From Chaetorhynchus papuensis (taxonomy: Eukaryota; Chordata; Aves; Passeriformes; Rhipiduridae): DNA of 64,000 nucleotides. The notes beneath the pieces are model-generated. The model did no database searches, was not told the DNA's origin, and worked only from the letters and a program-made list of their open reading frames with translations. The stretch lies in the NCBI GenBank assembly GCA_013396525.1, contig VWYX01000122.1, positions 872,444 to 936,443 on the forward strand, in the 5' to 3' direction. The position numbers and the translations under genes are program-made. Every line of letters begins with the position of its first letter. The first letter of the stretch is position 1. Shown piece by piece: positions 34,915 through 47,560 of the stretch.

Positions 34915-34964
34915 AAGCCAAGCCAAAGCCAAAGCCAAACCCCAAGCCAAGCCAAACCCCAAGG
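34915..34964. repeat. AAGCCA-type minisatellite
   Basis: Tandem imperfect copies of AAGCCA and AAGCCAAACCCC, about 50 bases in all. The repeat sits just before a CR1 insertion but is not part of it. Confidence 0.85.
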
Positions 34965-34987
34965 AGCAAGTCCACCTCACACAGTGT

Positions 34988-35255
34988 GAAAGGACAAGGG
35001 ATAACAGTTTTAATGGTTTTAAACTGAAGAAAGGTTGATTTAGATTAGGTATAGGAAAGAAGGTTTTTTACGCTGATGGTGGTAGAACAGGGTCCCAAGT
35101 TTCCCAGAGAGGTGGTGGATGTGCCATTCCCGGAAACATTCAAGGTCGGGGTGGACAGGGCCCTGAGCAACCTGCTCACGGCTGGGCAGTTGAGCTAGAT
35201 GGCCTTTAAAATGTTCTTTCTAACCAAAACTCTTCTACAATCCTGTGATCCTGTG
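34988..35255 (+). mobile_element. CR1 LINE, 5'-truncated
   Basis: The order of segments is that of avian CR1 on the plus strand: TTTTAAACTG, then TTTAGATTAG.TATA, CCCAGAGAGGTGGTGGATG, a GAGCAACCTGCTC segment, and GAGCTAGATGGCCTTTAAAA before the tail TCCTGTGATCCTGTG. The terminal 8-bp unit is degenerate. About 270 bases of the 3' end remain. There is no intact coding capacity. Confidence 0.9.
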
Positions 35256-37035
35256 GCTCTGTGACAGCAGAGGAACTCTGAAGCCTTACCATCTCAGATA
35301 AAACACAGCTGGGTCTTGATGACCCAAGGACACAAATCCTGACTTTCAGCAGCCTTGGTTTCTTTGGATGTTTCCTAGAAACCAGGAGCTTTGCACCCTG
35401 TTCCCTCAGCCTTCACTGAGCTCACCAGTCAGGCTGGACTTTGCAGCCACAGGTCTTGCTGCAAACATGGTCTTAGGTCAGCTGAAAGGGAAAGAAAGAC
35501 AGAGGGAGATGTGATCCCACACTCTGGAGAGCCCAGCAGTGTGCTGGCTGCCCACTAGCCCTCAGGAACAGATGGGCAGAGCCAGTGCAATAACTCCAGA
35601 TGGAGAGAAAGCGAGACCTGAACTTCCCCTTCCCTGGCCACATCCCCTGCAATGAAATCTGCAATTGGACTCCCTCTCTGAGACATCCCAAGGTTGGAGC
35701 TGGGGAAGCAGAGAGCACCCTGGGACACCTGTGTTTGTACCAAGCAGTGCCCGCCCTGTGAAAGGTGATTATGAGGTTGTTCTCAGCTGTGATAACTGCA
35801 TCACCTCTCTGCTCTCACTTCTGCCTTTCCCATATTTCCAAGAGATAATGATCTCATCTCCTAACTGTTGAAGATCACTCCTTGTCTGCACTTCCCGTCG
35901 CTGTTCCCCTCCTCTGTTCATTGTGGGATAGAAATGTTATCGACCAGCAATCACTAGATGTCAAAAAATCTTATCACAGAATCCAGCTGCCAACATAGCC
36001 TAAACGTGCTTAGGAAATGTCAGTAAATTACAGCAGAGAGAGAAAGTGAGCAAGGGAGGAAACATTAGGATGAGCAGTGAACTGCAATTAACTGCTCCAC
36101 ATTTGGAAGAAGCAGGAAATGTATGGAGGAAAGCAGAGTTAAGGGGTCATTGATCTCTGTAATTGAGGGGAAACTGAGAAATTGATGATTTAATGGGGTT
36201 CAGCTGAAAGGAACGTGTGCTTCGTGGGCCATACTGGGGCAGAGGGACCACTGCTGTTGGTCATAGGACTCAACCTGGTTAGGTCACAACACTCAAGGTA
36301 CTCCCCAGCCTTCCTTGGAAGCAGCTTGTCTGTGTTGTTCAGCTTGATATCACCCCAGAAAGGACTTCTTGTCCCATGTCCATGCCTAGACTCTGTTCTT
36401 GCTTTGGCACAGACCAGTGATCACCTGCTTTCCAAACTGACTGCAGACCGGGCTTTGGGTGTTGGATGGTCATCAAGGCACACTGGGATCCGTCCTCTCT
36501 AAGGATATATCCAAGAGTGGCCTGGAGAGGAGTCAGGTCAAGATTGTTCAGTCTGAGTTTGCCTCCATTTGTTCCACAATTCCTTCAGAAAATATCACGT
36601 GGAAGATACTGCACAACCATCCCTGGCCCAGCCTTCTGCCACTGCCCTGGGATTCCCTGGGTGGCTGTTCAGCAGTCCTGGGGGTAGGGCATGAATAACT
36701 TGGGGCTCCAAACACACTCAAGCACTGCCCTTGCAGGTCCAACCATCTGTCCCAAGAGCACACAAGGGTCAGCCCTGCAAAGCTCTGGCACAGCTGGACC
36801 ACAGGTGGAAGCCAGAAGCTTACAGCCACACCAGGTAAAGCAATCCAGTCTCTCCCTCCCTCTGAGGCAGGACCAAACATTGCTGGAGAAGAATTGTCTT
36901 CTTCTCTGCTTCCCATCGCCACGGCCTGATTGCTCCCCATACACATATCTCCAAATATTTTGACTCACAGGAGCAGGCCTTAGGCAAAGTAAACTGCCAC
37001 AAAGTTCTGGAGGCTATCCTACAGACCCATCCAGC
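35256..37035. other. gene-free single-copy stretch
   Basis: No exon or transposon is recognised. Confidence 0.4.
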
Positions 37036-37089
37036 CCCTCTCTCCTTCTCCCTCTCCCTTTCCATCATCTCCATCTCCATCTCCCCTTC
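37036..37089. repeat. polypyrimidine tract with (CTCCAT)n
   Basis: Almost uninterrupted C/T on the plus strand, ending in tandem CATCTC units. Homopurine-homopyrimidine DNA of this length can form triplexes. Confidence 0.85.
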
Positions 37090-39232
37090 AAAACTCTTAT
37101 TCTTAAATCTAGCTTTCAGTCCCAGGGCTGTTTCCATCCCCCAGTCTCCTAATCCATGCTCCACCTATCCTGGACACTGCTTTCCACCCTATCTCTGCTT
37201 TCCATCTCACACTCCCCATCCTCCTGATTTTCCATCCTGCACACATCCTCCCTGAGCTGTGAAAGATGCTGCAGTGAGCAGAGCAGAGCTGGAATGGAAA
37301 ACACAAAACACTGCACAAACATGTCTCCATGACCTGGCTGTTCCACGGGAACAGTCTGACCTTGGCTTTAATCCCATGGCAGAGGGAAGACGTTTTAAGG
37401 CTCTTTGTACCACTGAGGAAGAAACGCTGACTAGTACAGTTCCCAAGGACAACCACAGGTCATCTTCTGTGACTTCCTTTTCATGCCATGGATGCCAGGT
37501 CCCAATCTGGGAACCACAGCCCTGATGTCCTGCAAGCGTGGGTACCACTCACTCCACTAGGAAGTTGTCAAGGTCAGACTGCTCATCGCCTGCCAGATTA
37601 AATGGTCACTTGCAAAATTCACAGGCCCTGTGGAGATGTCAGCCTCTGCTAGTACAAGCTCCTCGCTTGTCACTGCAGCTCTGCTCAGCTCATGCCCTGC
37701 ACAGCTGAGGCAGGCACCAAGAGGCACAGACCTGTGTTCCTCCATATGCTCTCTGCCCTGCCTGCAGCTGCTGCACAGCCGGGGCCTGCACAGCCAGGAG
37801 AAGCTGTGCCTGCAACTCTCCCCATGGCTGCAAAACCACAGCCAGGTCCAGGATCCCCTTTACGGCATGCACAATCTAGGTAAGGATAGGCCAGGTTAAT
37901 AATTTTCCTTAAATGGACTGGAGGATGAGCAGAGGTTTGTTCTTTTTCCACAGGGTCATTTCCCCACTCTTTGCAATGAGACATTGCCATTTAAGAAATA
38001 GCAGATCACATTTATTTGGCCAGCAAGTGCATCCAACAAAGATGCTCAGGGTTTGGAAAAAGATGCTCACCCTCCTCCAGGAGATGATGACATTTCAGTC
38101 TTTCTAATTAAGTTTGTGTCCCTGACCAGCAGAATCTGGAAGATATAAATCTCATTTTTCCCCCCTATGTATTAAATTGAATTTAATGTTTGTGTAAGAT
38201 AAAGAGCTTATAACCCTGGATATCTTTGTTCTAACTCCCTGTGGACATTGCTTAGGACAGCAGTGTCTTCTTCATGGCCCCTGGTCCTAGGAGTCTCAGC
38301 TGCATCTGCTGATAGCCCAGTTAGCTTACAGTGAGCCACCTCCCACTGGGAAATCGTGGAGAGACTTGGACTTCTCAACTGGTTTTAGACAGTGACCTGC
38401 AGCAGAGGAAAGGAAAAGCATGATTAGCACCATAGAAACTTGTTCTACTTAGGCAAAATTGTCCTGTGGCTGCAATACCTCTGTTGTTGTGTATGATTTA
38501 GAGACGTGACAGAAGAAAAGCTGAACCTCTAGAAATCAAATCAGCCTCTCCTGAGACAGTTTCTATCTGTAAGTGGCCTGAAATATGGCAAGTATCTAGA
38601 CACCCAAAGCCTGGACACAAAGCCTGCACGCTGTCCCACCACAAGTGAAGGTGAATCTTCAAAAAAAACCCCCATAATGACACCGCTTTGAGAAAATTTC
38701 CAACCATCCGCTGAAAAAGTGCACAAGAGACTGCTTCTCAGTGCTGGTAAATGCCATCACCATCCAGACCTGATTTGCTGATGCTTAGATCCCCAAGGTC
38801 CTGCAAACTTGTGCTGGTTTTTTCTCTGTTCTACTGAGGACAGCTGGAGCTATAGACCTGCCCTTCTTGCTTTGCTGTGTGCCTGTGAGTGTAAAGGAGC
38901 TGGAGGTGATGCTGAAGTGTGTTTGCCACAGAGCTGCAAAAGACAGTGAGAGAATCCTCTGTGGCCTCACCCCAGCAGTGGAAGCTGGCCTTGCTTTCAT
39001 GGAGACCTGCCCTTGGGTTGTGTCTGCTGTGCTGCACTGAACGTGTGGGGTTTTCAAATGTAGAGAAGTCAGTCCTGTCTTTTGCCCATGAGGAGAAGAA
39101 ATATCCAACACCCCAAAACTGCACAGCTTCATCCTTTCCTTCACTGTATCCTGGTGACTGAGAAGCTTCCTGCACCCAGCTGGGGCCCTTGTGTTAACTC
39201 TGCCCCACGGAAGGAACAGCCTGTCTTCCCAC
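37090..39232. other. gene-free single-copy stretch
   Basis: A strong donor-like CTAG|GTAAGG lies at about 37880 on the plus strand, without a supported exon. Nothing else is recognised. Confidence 0.4.
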
Positions 39233-39671
39233 TGATGCCTTAAGGGGCCTCCTAGAAACAGAGACTAGACAGGAGTAAGGGAATAAAGGTGGGTATTTAT
39301 TGGAAAGGCCTTCAAAGGTGCACCCTGAGAGCCAGAGGCTGCTGCCAAAATGGACCCCAAGATGGACAAGAGGTCATGAGTTCTTCACACTTTTATAGGT
39401 TTGGTCCATTTGCATATCAGGGTTAATTCTCCAATTAAAGCTTCAGTTTAATGATGTCATTCTCCTCAGCTTGCCCTCCCTTAGAGGCTCTTTGGTTTAT
39501 ACTTTTTGAGCCTAGGAGGGTCTGGGTGTCCTTGGAGAGCAGGCCCAGAGAGCCTTTGTTATGACTACCCATCACGAGACAACAGAAATGAACAGGCTAC
39601 AAGAAACTTCAGAGTGACACACTAAGCAGTACAGGATTTGAAAAATATAAAAGTTAAAACCTAAGGCATCA
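39233..39671 (-). mobile_element. solo LTR of an endogenous retrovirus, family A copy 1
   Basis: The element starts TGATGCCTTAAGG and ends CCTAAGGCATCA, an imperfect terminal inverted repeat beginning TG and ending CA. It is flanked by the 4-bp direct repeat CCAC (39229-39232 and 39672-39675), a target-site duplication length typical of class I (gammaretrovirus-like) elements. On the minus strand the promoter parts are in order: octamer ATGCAAAT (39415-39408), TATAAAAG (39397-39390), then polyadenylation signal AATAAA (39301-39296). No gag, pol or env lies next to it, so it is a solo LTR left by recombination. A related copy is at 51045-51505. Confidence 0.9.
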
Positions 39672-40486
39672 CCACCCACGCAGAGAAGCTCCCTGACCAC
39701 AATAGCCTTGGAACCCCGTGAAGCACCCGGTATGTGAAAGCTGAGCTCAAAGCCCTGCTTGGAAACCGCTCCTCTCCTTCCCCAGTGCTGCCTTATCTCC
39801 CTGCTCCCTGTGCTTCTGCTGTGACAGGGGAAGGATGAGGTCACGGAGCCCTGGGAATCTGCCTTCCTCTTCCCCCTCTGTTCTCACCAAGCTTTCTGTG
39901 CCCAGCGCAATTACGAAGGTGTCAATGTTCATTTGGCTGGGCCTGCTGTGCAGCAAACTCGTGTGGCCCTCGAGGGACTTAAAAGTCAAGACAATTTCAA
40001 AAGGAAAGTAGAAGCTTCCGCTTGCAATTTTCTCGCTCCTTCCTGTCCGCTCCGCTGCAGCGATGGGAGGGCAGAAGGAGAAGGGACACACGATGTGGCT
40101 GAAATATGTCAAGCCCACAGGTTTCATTAACCACACTCAAGAGTTATTATTCAGACCTTCCTGGTGCTCCAAGACTGCTTTTAGTTGGCTAAAAGCTTTT
40201 AAGCACAGAGCCACTGGATATAGGCCAAATTGTGTGACGGTGATGCTGTCCGTGACCTCCTTCGGGCTCCCTGGACTTTTTACCTCCCAGGTGTTCCAGC
40301 TGACCTGTAAAATCAATATGCTGGGACTGCATATTTAACTGAGTGCTTGTCTTGGGCCAAGGCCTCAAAAGTGTAGATCACAGGCAGGTATTTCTGGCAT
40401 GAGACAAATGGGAGATGACAATGAAAGGGTGCAAAGATTGGTGAAAGAAGGGAATAAGCTCATGCTGCTCAGTAGAAATAGCACGG
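39672..40486. other. gene-free single-copy stretch
   Basis: Nothing is recognised between the solo LTR and the CR1 fragment. Confidence 0.4.
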
Positions 40487-40880
40487 TGATAGAATCACAG
40501 AATCACTGAATGCTTTGGACTGGCAGGGACATTAAAGATCATCTTGTTCCAAACCCCTGCCTTGGGCAGGGACATCTTCCACTAATTCAGGTTGCTCAAA
40601 GCCCCATCCAGCCTGGCTTTTAACATTTCCAGGGATGGGGTATCCATGACTTCTCAGGGCAACTTGTGCCAGTGTCTCACTATCTCACAGCAAGGAATTT
40701 TTTCCTAATGTACAATTTAAACCTGTCCTGTTGGTCAGTTTAAAGCCATTCCCCCTTGCCCCACCACTACATGCCCTTGTGAAAAGTCCCTCCCCAGCTC
40801 TCTTGTAGCCTGTTTAGCCATTGGAAGGTGCTCTAGGGTCTCCTTGGAGCCTTCTCTTCTCCAGGCCAAAGTTCCCCTTT
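40487..40880 (-). mobile_element. CR1 LINE, 5'-truncated
   Basis: Read on the plus strand it begins with the reversed CR1 tail AGAATCACAGAATCACTGAA, then AGATCATCTTGTTCCAAACC, GCCCCATCCAGCCTGGC and CAAGGAATTTTTTCCTAATG. The element therefore lies on the minus strand with its 5' truncation on the right. The minus-strand frame reads TLEHLPMAKQATRELGRDFS, a recognisable piece of the C-terminal coding region. The copy is not functional. Confidence 0.92.
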
Positions 40881-43800
40881 TTGCCTCAGGAGCAATCACG
40901 GAGTATGGATGCACAGCATGGATGATCCAAAGCACTGCAGACTTTTTCATATGTTTTCCAGGCATCCTGATGTTTGGGCACTCTACTGAGAGTGGCAAAC
41001 CCTAGTTCTATCTCTCCTCTGATTCCCTTGTGTCCCATGCAGATCCACACAAGACAGGCTTTTCAGCTGGTGTCCACCTACCATTTCAATTCTGGTGGCT
41101 GTCCTGCTTTGGATAAACTATTCAGTATTAGTCAATATCCATCCTTCCTCCAAAACTCTCTGGTCTTGGCTCGTACAGTGCTTGTTTGACTAGCAGGAGC
41201 CTGGTACTCAAACCTCTGACTGGAAGAAAAAAATGGTATATATATTTTCATTTTACATCCCTGTAGTGACAGAGGGTAGATGGGGGAGAAGGCAGGTTTT
41301 CCCACATCTTTTCCCTAGGATCTGCAAGGCCTTCAGTGGCCATTTAAACCCTTAAAGCTGCTGTGATCCCAGCTGAGCACAAGCTGAGATTGCAGCCATG
41401 GGTGCTGCTGGCAAGAGGCTGGGGTTGTAAGAGATAGCATCTCTGCAAAGACAACTTCAGGCAGAACAAGGGTAGTGCCCCTTGTAATTTCGTATTAATT
41501 ACTGCAGTAAAAGCAGTACCCAGATGAGATCAAGCCCTCTGAAAAACAAGGGGCGGTGCCTGCTCCATTTGAGTGTCCAGACTTACAGTCTGCCTGAGAC
41601 AAAAGGTAACAAGGAGTAATAAGTCTGTAAGAGTTATAAAAGTGAGAGGGGCAGCTCAGCGTGGCCCCATGTGCCTTTGCTGAAGACATTCAGGGGAGTG
41701 AACCCTTTCAGAAGCCAGCCTATGAGTTTGTGCGTTTGCCCCAGCCCTTCCCCAGTGGAGAAAATCTCATTTCCCACCACTAATTGATGCACAGAACCAC
41801 TCAGCTCACTGAAATTACGGAGAAGAAAGGGTTTGGGGTTTTTTTTTTATTGGCCATCTATTAGCATTTTTAATTTGCTACATGAGGTAAGTTTCAAAAG
41901 GTGCCAGAGGGCAGCTTAAGAAATTAGCTGTTCTTAGCATTTTCTCTTCTTTCTGACTGACTTGGGTCCTCAAAGCCTTAATTAAAACTAGGGAGTGCTT
42001 CCAACGTGTGGCACAGCAGACAGCATATGACAAGACAAGCTGGAGCCCCCCACAGAACATCTTGCTTCTCTGGGACTCCTGATGGGAGCAGGAAGCCTGA
42101 GAGAGCAGAGGGGAGGTGCTCGTCTCGATGTTCTACAGGTGTGGGAGGCACAGGGGCTGTGGAGTGGGACTGCAAACCCAGGAGATGCTGCAGGAAGCAG
42201 AGATGGGTCCGGGGCTGGGTGAGAGGCACAGACTGGCAACACCACACCCTTGGTGGGAGGCTCTTGGGGCCTCTCTCTCCTAGTCCTTGGTGCCAGCTAC
42301 AAGGTGAGTAGGCTCATTTACAGGAGGAATTTCCCTACTCATCACTCATCACTGGGAGACATTTCTCCTCCTCCTGATTCCCCATCATATCCCTTGCTGT
42401 CAAGCAGCAAAATCACCAGAGAGTTCAGGATGCCTGGGGGAACAAGAGGATTTTGCACAGCTTTTCAAGCATGCTGTGTAGTAATGTGGGAGAGAACCTT
42501 GCTGCAGGTTGGATCACTTAAAGCCAATAGCTAGGTTAAAGCAAGACTCAATACCATCTTGATGAATAAGTTGCAAAAAAAATTAAAGAAGGGCAGACTC
42601 TCAAGATTGTAGGTAATATTTAGTCTCCTCAGCTGCTTCTTACCTTCCTTTCTCCGTTTAGGTCAAGTTGGACACTTCCTCCACTGATTCAGAACAGAAT
42701 TTCTTTGCCTCAGCTAACCAATGCCACCTTCTTCCCACTGTCCATCCATGTCGGGCATCCAAACCCAGAGAGCCAGGAAGAGGCCACACTGCTGCCGACT
42801 CATGTCCCAGCCACAGCCTTGCTCTTAATCTCTGCCATGTGATTAAAGACAGCAGGTACACCTCTGACTGCTCACCCTGGGCCCCAGCCCAGCACCACTG
42901 TCTGTACCAAGGCAGGAAAAGGGCAGGAGGCTGGAGAAGCGAAGCACATGTGCTCCGTCCAGCAGCAGGGAAGTGGCCCAGGGAGAAGCTCCAGGGAGCT
43001 GTAGCCCAGCCACAGAGCGTAGCAACAGATTTGCTTGATGCTTGTCTGAGGATTTATCTTAGAGAACAAAAATGTGTTTTGGAAGAAGGTTAGGCATGGA
43101 AGTAAATGCTAGCCAAGCCTGGGACAGAAGAGGGACCACCTGCCTTCTGCAGCACAAAGGAGCCATGAACAGATGGGATGCTTTCCTTTGAAGAGAGAGT
43201 GGTCACCATGACCTTGCAGGAATGGAAAACTTGGATCGCTTTGCTCCACATGACTCCACCTGTTGAAATCCAAGGACAGAATGTGGCTGGAGCAGCTCAG
43301 GGTGTGGATTTACAGGCTCTGGAAGGAAGCTGTCCCCAGCTGTCTGTTTGGCAGTTGCTGTCTCAGCAAGCAATGTGAGCTGAGGCAGGGCCATCCAGGG
43401 CCATCACCCTGTGGTACTGGCTTTATTAACTGTAGCTGAAACAGCCTCTACAAATTGTCTGCAGTGAAATCCTCCAGGGTTAAGCCCTCCTGTTTGTCTC
43501 CTGTCTCAGTTCCTGCCCCTTGGCTGCACCTACAGTGCAGGGACTCGACTAACCCATACAGGGGACATCCTCACCCCCTTCCCTCACCCTTTGGCTGGTA
43601 GCAGTCAGCAAGAGACTGCAGTAGGTGAGACTGAGATCCAGGTACTCCATCAACAAAGCGACCAGAATCTTTTGGAGCAACTGGAACCTCTTCCAGTAGG
43701 GAACACAAGTTGTGCCTCCAGGTGTCACAGCTCAAAACATTCCTCAGAAGGAGACTCCCCTTCTGCCTTGCTTCCTGCCAGGCTTTCACTCAGCCTTTCA

Positions 43801-44429
43801 CGTGCACCTGGGTGTTGAATATCCGCACAGAGATGCCACTCTTGCATCCGGTCTGCACAGGAACTCCCCTAAAATTTGCCATTAAAGAGGGGTCAGTAAT
43901 TTCTGTCTGAGTCCATGCTAGCAGCATGCAAGGGCTGGAGCAGGAGAGATCCCCTCTGGGCTGTCTGCATGCTGCATGTACAGGAACAGGCCAGGAGGGC
44001 TCTGCAGAGGCTGTGGCTGGTGCTGTCATTAGGCACAAGGCAGCCTGTGCAGCGAGCAGGAGCTTTTGCATATCCTGCAGACCCTGGGAACCATGCTGCA
44101 CGGAGCTGGGTACCATCTGTTCCTGCCTTCCCCACCGACTGTTCATCCCACTCACATCCATAGGGCTCTTGTTAACACAGCTCTCCACTGATCAAACCCT
44201 GCCGTCGTGCTGGGCTCAGTTTTCCTCTTCCTCCTCTGAGGAGTCTTCTGTGGGTTACTCCACCCCAGCTTTAATTAACACTGGGGAGAGAAAGTGAAAA
44301 CAGCTCTTAGTTGATCATGGCAAGGGACGAGACCTAATAAACCCCAGGAGAGGAAGACTGACTGCAGAAATCGGGGTAGTAAAACCAGAAACCTCTGGAG
44401 CAAGGCTGGGCTTGGGCTCCGCAGCCGGT
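40881..44429. other. gene-free single-copy stretch
   Basis: No gene is recognised. A near-ideal acceptor (CTCTCTCTCCTAG, ending 42283) and donor (AAG|GTGAGT at 42304) bracket only 20 bases on the plus strand. See the findings. Confidence 0.4.
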
Positions 44430-44640
44430 TAGTATTCAGCTGGAATGTCACGTTGTTATAGACAATGCATTAACATCAAAGCCACTGGGTAAGCGGTTTT
44501 AGTTAAGTGATGTATTTGGTGTTATATTTTTATTGTGTGTTTTCTACACCGTGTTTTTATTTTTATGTTTTCATGTTCGAGTTTTTTTGCAGGAATTTAG
44601 TGCTGCTGGAAAGCGTTCTATCGACAGCCCTGGAGATTGA
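44430..44640. promoter_or_regulatory. AT-rich candidate conserved regulatory element
   Basis: A 200-base AT-rich block stands out from its flanks and has no repeat signature. It contains ACAATGCAT (44462-44470, adjoining SOX and POU-like cores), TTAACAT, a perfect TCF/LEF core ATCAAAG (44475-44481) and a T-rich tract up to TTTTTTTGCAG at about 44592. The arrangement resembles developmental enhancers, but conservation cannot be checked here. Confidence 0.25.
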
Positions 44641-45399
44641 AGCTCTTTGTCTATATCCAGAGCAGGCAGCATGCTAGCAGCCTGCTGGCACCACGCTGGC
44701 TCTTTGAATCAATCCCTCTCTCAGGGATCACCTTCAGACATGAGAGAGCAGTGCTGTTGGCACTGCCAGCAGAGAAGGACAAGGGGATGTATTTGTGGTG
44801 TCTCAGCCTTCGAGAAGACACTCTGAAGTCCACTTTGAAGCCAAATTTACCAAAAACCCTTATGGTCCTATGCCCCACTGTGCCAGGGGGAGTCAGGCGT
44901 GTCACAATTGGATTTCAGGCTGCTGGGTGTCATGGATGCTTTTGACCTGCCAGCCAAAAGTCTCCTCTAATGGCAGGATTTAGGAAATCTCATCTGCTGC
45001 AGAGAAGTGAAGACATCAGTCCCCTTCCTGTAGGACCACGACCTGTGAAAGAAAAAGTTGAGCTCAGACTTGGCTGGGTGAAGGGTCAGTGACAGAGTGA
45101 AGTCCCCAGTCTCCCCCGGCCCTGCTAAAGGACACAGGGTGACACGGGTCACTGCTGCTGCTTCCCTTCCTCGCTCCTTTCCTTGCCAACACGTCAATGG
45201 GCTTTCCCCTCGCCCATGAAAAGCTGAATTGACAGGAGAGGAGAGGATTAACCTTTGCCACCTATGTAGGCTGCTGCGTACAAATATTTCTCTCCAAAGC
45301 ATCAAGTAATAAATGAGTCTTCATCTTTGTCAAACACCTTGGAGTCCATTTGCCATGTCTTCCCCAAAGGCAGCACAGCAGGGCAAGGCAGTGTGTGAA
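44641..45399. other. gene-free single-copy stretch
   Basis: Nothing is recognised. Confidence 0.4.
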
Positions 45400-45600
45400 A
45401 TACAGGAGCACTATAAATCTCTCCAGCACTGTATGGGCATTTTACAGCTTGCAGTTTTCACTGAGAAGTGGCTGTAAATAATGGAGGGGGATATCTGCCA
45501 CCTGTCTCCAGGGGAGGATTTATTTGGGTGTAAGTGCTATAGATCTTCATATGTATGCTGCAGCTGTAAATAAGCAAAGTTTAAGCAGCGACTGGGGTCT
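45400..45600. promoter_or_regulatory. candidate element with MEF2-like and forkhead-like sites
   Basis: CTATAAAT (about 45410, MEF2-like) is followed by two TGTAAATA forkhead-type sites at 45473-45480 and 45565-45572. Both are preceded by GC and followed by A. A CAGCTG E-box (45561-45566) abuts the second. Motif content is the only evidence. Confidence 0.2.
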
Positions 45601-47537
45601 GTCTTGCTCTCTCTCCCCCCATACTCATTTTCTCTCTATTGTTTCACCTGTTTGTTTCCCTGCTGTTTTTAGACTACATCTCACTCCTGAGGTGAGCTCA
45701 TGACCGGAGAGTCACTTGAGGAGGAAGTGGGTTGCTGTGATTGAGTACACATTTTGCTTTCACATTCAGCCCATACAGAGGATTCGAGGGGAAGAGAGGC
45801 TGATAGTTAGGATTCAGGACCCGCTGCTATGTACTCTTCAAATGCTCCTTTGAGTTCTTGGTTCAGGATTTTAATGATGCTGTTATTCTTGTGCAGAAGC
45901 ATATGGTTTGCTCCAGTCTGTTCTGTGTTGCTGTGTGCTGGCCCCTGTTTCAAGTCACTTCACTCTGGGAAGAGTTATTTGGAGGGAAGTTAACTCTTTG
46001 AAGGCATCAAAGCTGCCAGTCCACAGAGCCCAGGGCATGCATTGGGATGTGGCATGCAGAACCAAAAGGCTTTGCAGGCATCTGGCACTGTTGGGACATG
46101 CTAGGCTGGTTAAGAGGTCAGATGTACTCTTCAGGTATTGGGGAGAATTGCAAGGCAAGTCTGGGTGTGTGCAGCTTCATCTGCAGGGGTGATGGAGGAT
46201 CTGAAGAAGTCACTGCTGATGGACATAGCAAAGCAGCCCTCAAAGGCTCTGCTGATTTCAACCAGCAACCTACAGCCCAGCTGGCTGTTGACCCCGGCAT
46301 CCAGGAGCCAACCAGAAGGTGACACGGTTCTTAGGCTTTGTCTGAGAGCACAGAGGCAGATCTTGGATGTATCTACAGACTGCAAATGGCTGCCCTTGGG
46401 CTGCCTTGGAGGAGAAGAAAATGTCCCCTGGGTTTTGCCATTAGGAGGTGGGGTTTGCTGCTGGCAGTGTTGCAAAAAACAGTCACCTGAAGCTGCCAGT
46501 CACTGTCCATCCCACCCAGAAGCATATTCCTTCCACACCTGGCTCCACGTGTTCCTCCAGAGACTCCTCGAGCTCTGCTAAAGCTCCAGAAGAAGAAATG
46601 CATATGTATAGACGGTGATCCATTTTCAGCTCTTGGTATCCCAGAAAGGAACCAAAAATCATAACAGGAAAAAAAGTAGTCACCCCACTGACGCGGGGTG
46701 AGGGCAGATCCCTGTCCCTGTCAGCTGGGAACTGCACACATGCAATAAGAAGACAGACCCTATTCAAAACAGCTTGTAGCGATCTCTGCGATGCCATATT
46801 AAGTAATGCCCTTCCCTTGCCCTTCAATATCTTTATAAATTCTACCCTCTCTTTCTGCCCACACATCGTGTTAGAGAAATCAGAGAGGAAACAAAGAGCT
46901 GAGGACAAGGAGACCCAGCATCCCGCAACAAAGAGCTCTGCGAATTCTTCAGGAGATCCCCATAGTGCGATTAGCATCTCTTTACAGCAACATCATCTCT
47001 CCTTCTTTTGTTTCCCCAGAGGAAGATAAAATTGTCACCAAGCACCAGAGAATGAAGCTTGATGAATACTGAAAAGACATTCACCTGCAAACTAGGATGG
47101 ACTGGCCCCAGATGCTTTTAATTACTGTTTTCAGAAGCCGGGACAGGAAGGAATAACGGGGTTTAGAGCTGTGAGGGGAGTGCAAGGAAACAGGGCTGCC
47201 TTAGTGAGAAAGGACAAGTGGTACTGGCTGAGGTATGAGCTCACATCCTAATCCCAGGCACACATCCTACTCCCCTCTGCTCACATAGACTCAAAGCAAA
47301 AGCATTCTTAGGGTGGAGGCCGTGGGTGGTGAGACAAAGCCCTGCTCCAAAATCACCCCTCTGGGCTCCCACATGGGCTGCTCTGACCAGAAGTCCAGGT
47401 GAGGAGCTGTGGCTTCATCATCTTTGACTTCCCTTCCCGTGTCTCAATTCTCAACCAGAAAATACCTTGCAAGTAAGAGGACAGGATTGCTATTGCTCAT
47501 TTTCTTGTGCGTGTCCTTACCTTTCTTCTTTTCCTTT
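45601..47537. other. gene-free single-copy stretch
   Basis: A strong donor-like CCAG|GTGAGG lies near 47399 on the plus strand without an exon I can name. Nothing else is recognised. Confidence 0.4.
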
Positions 47538-47560
47538 AAAAAACAAACAAACAAACAAAC
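47538..47560. repeat. (AAAC)n microsatellite
   Basis: Five AAAC units after a short A run. Confidence 0.9.
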
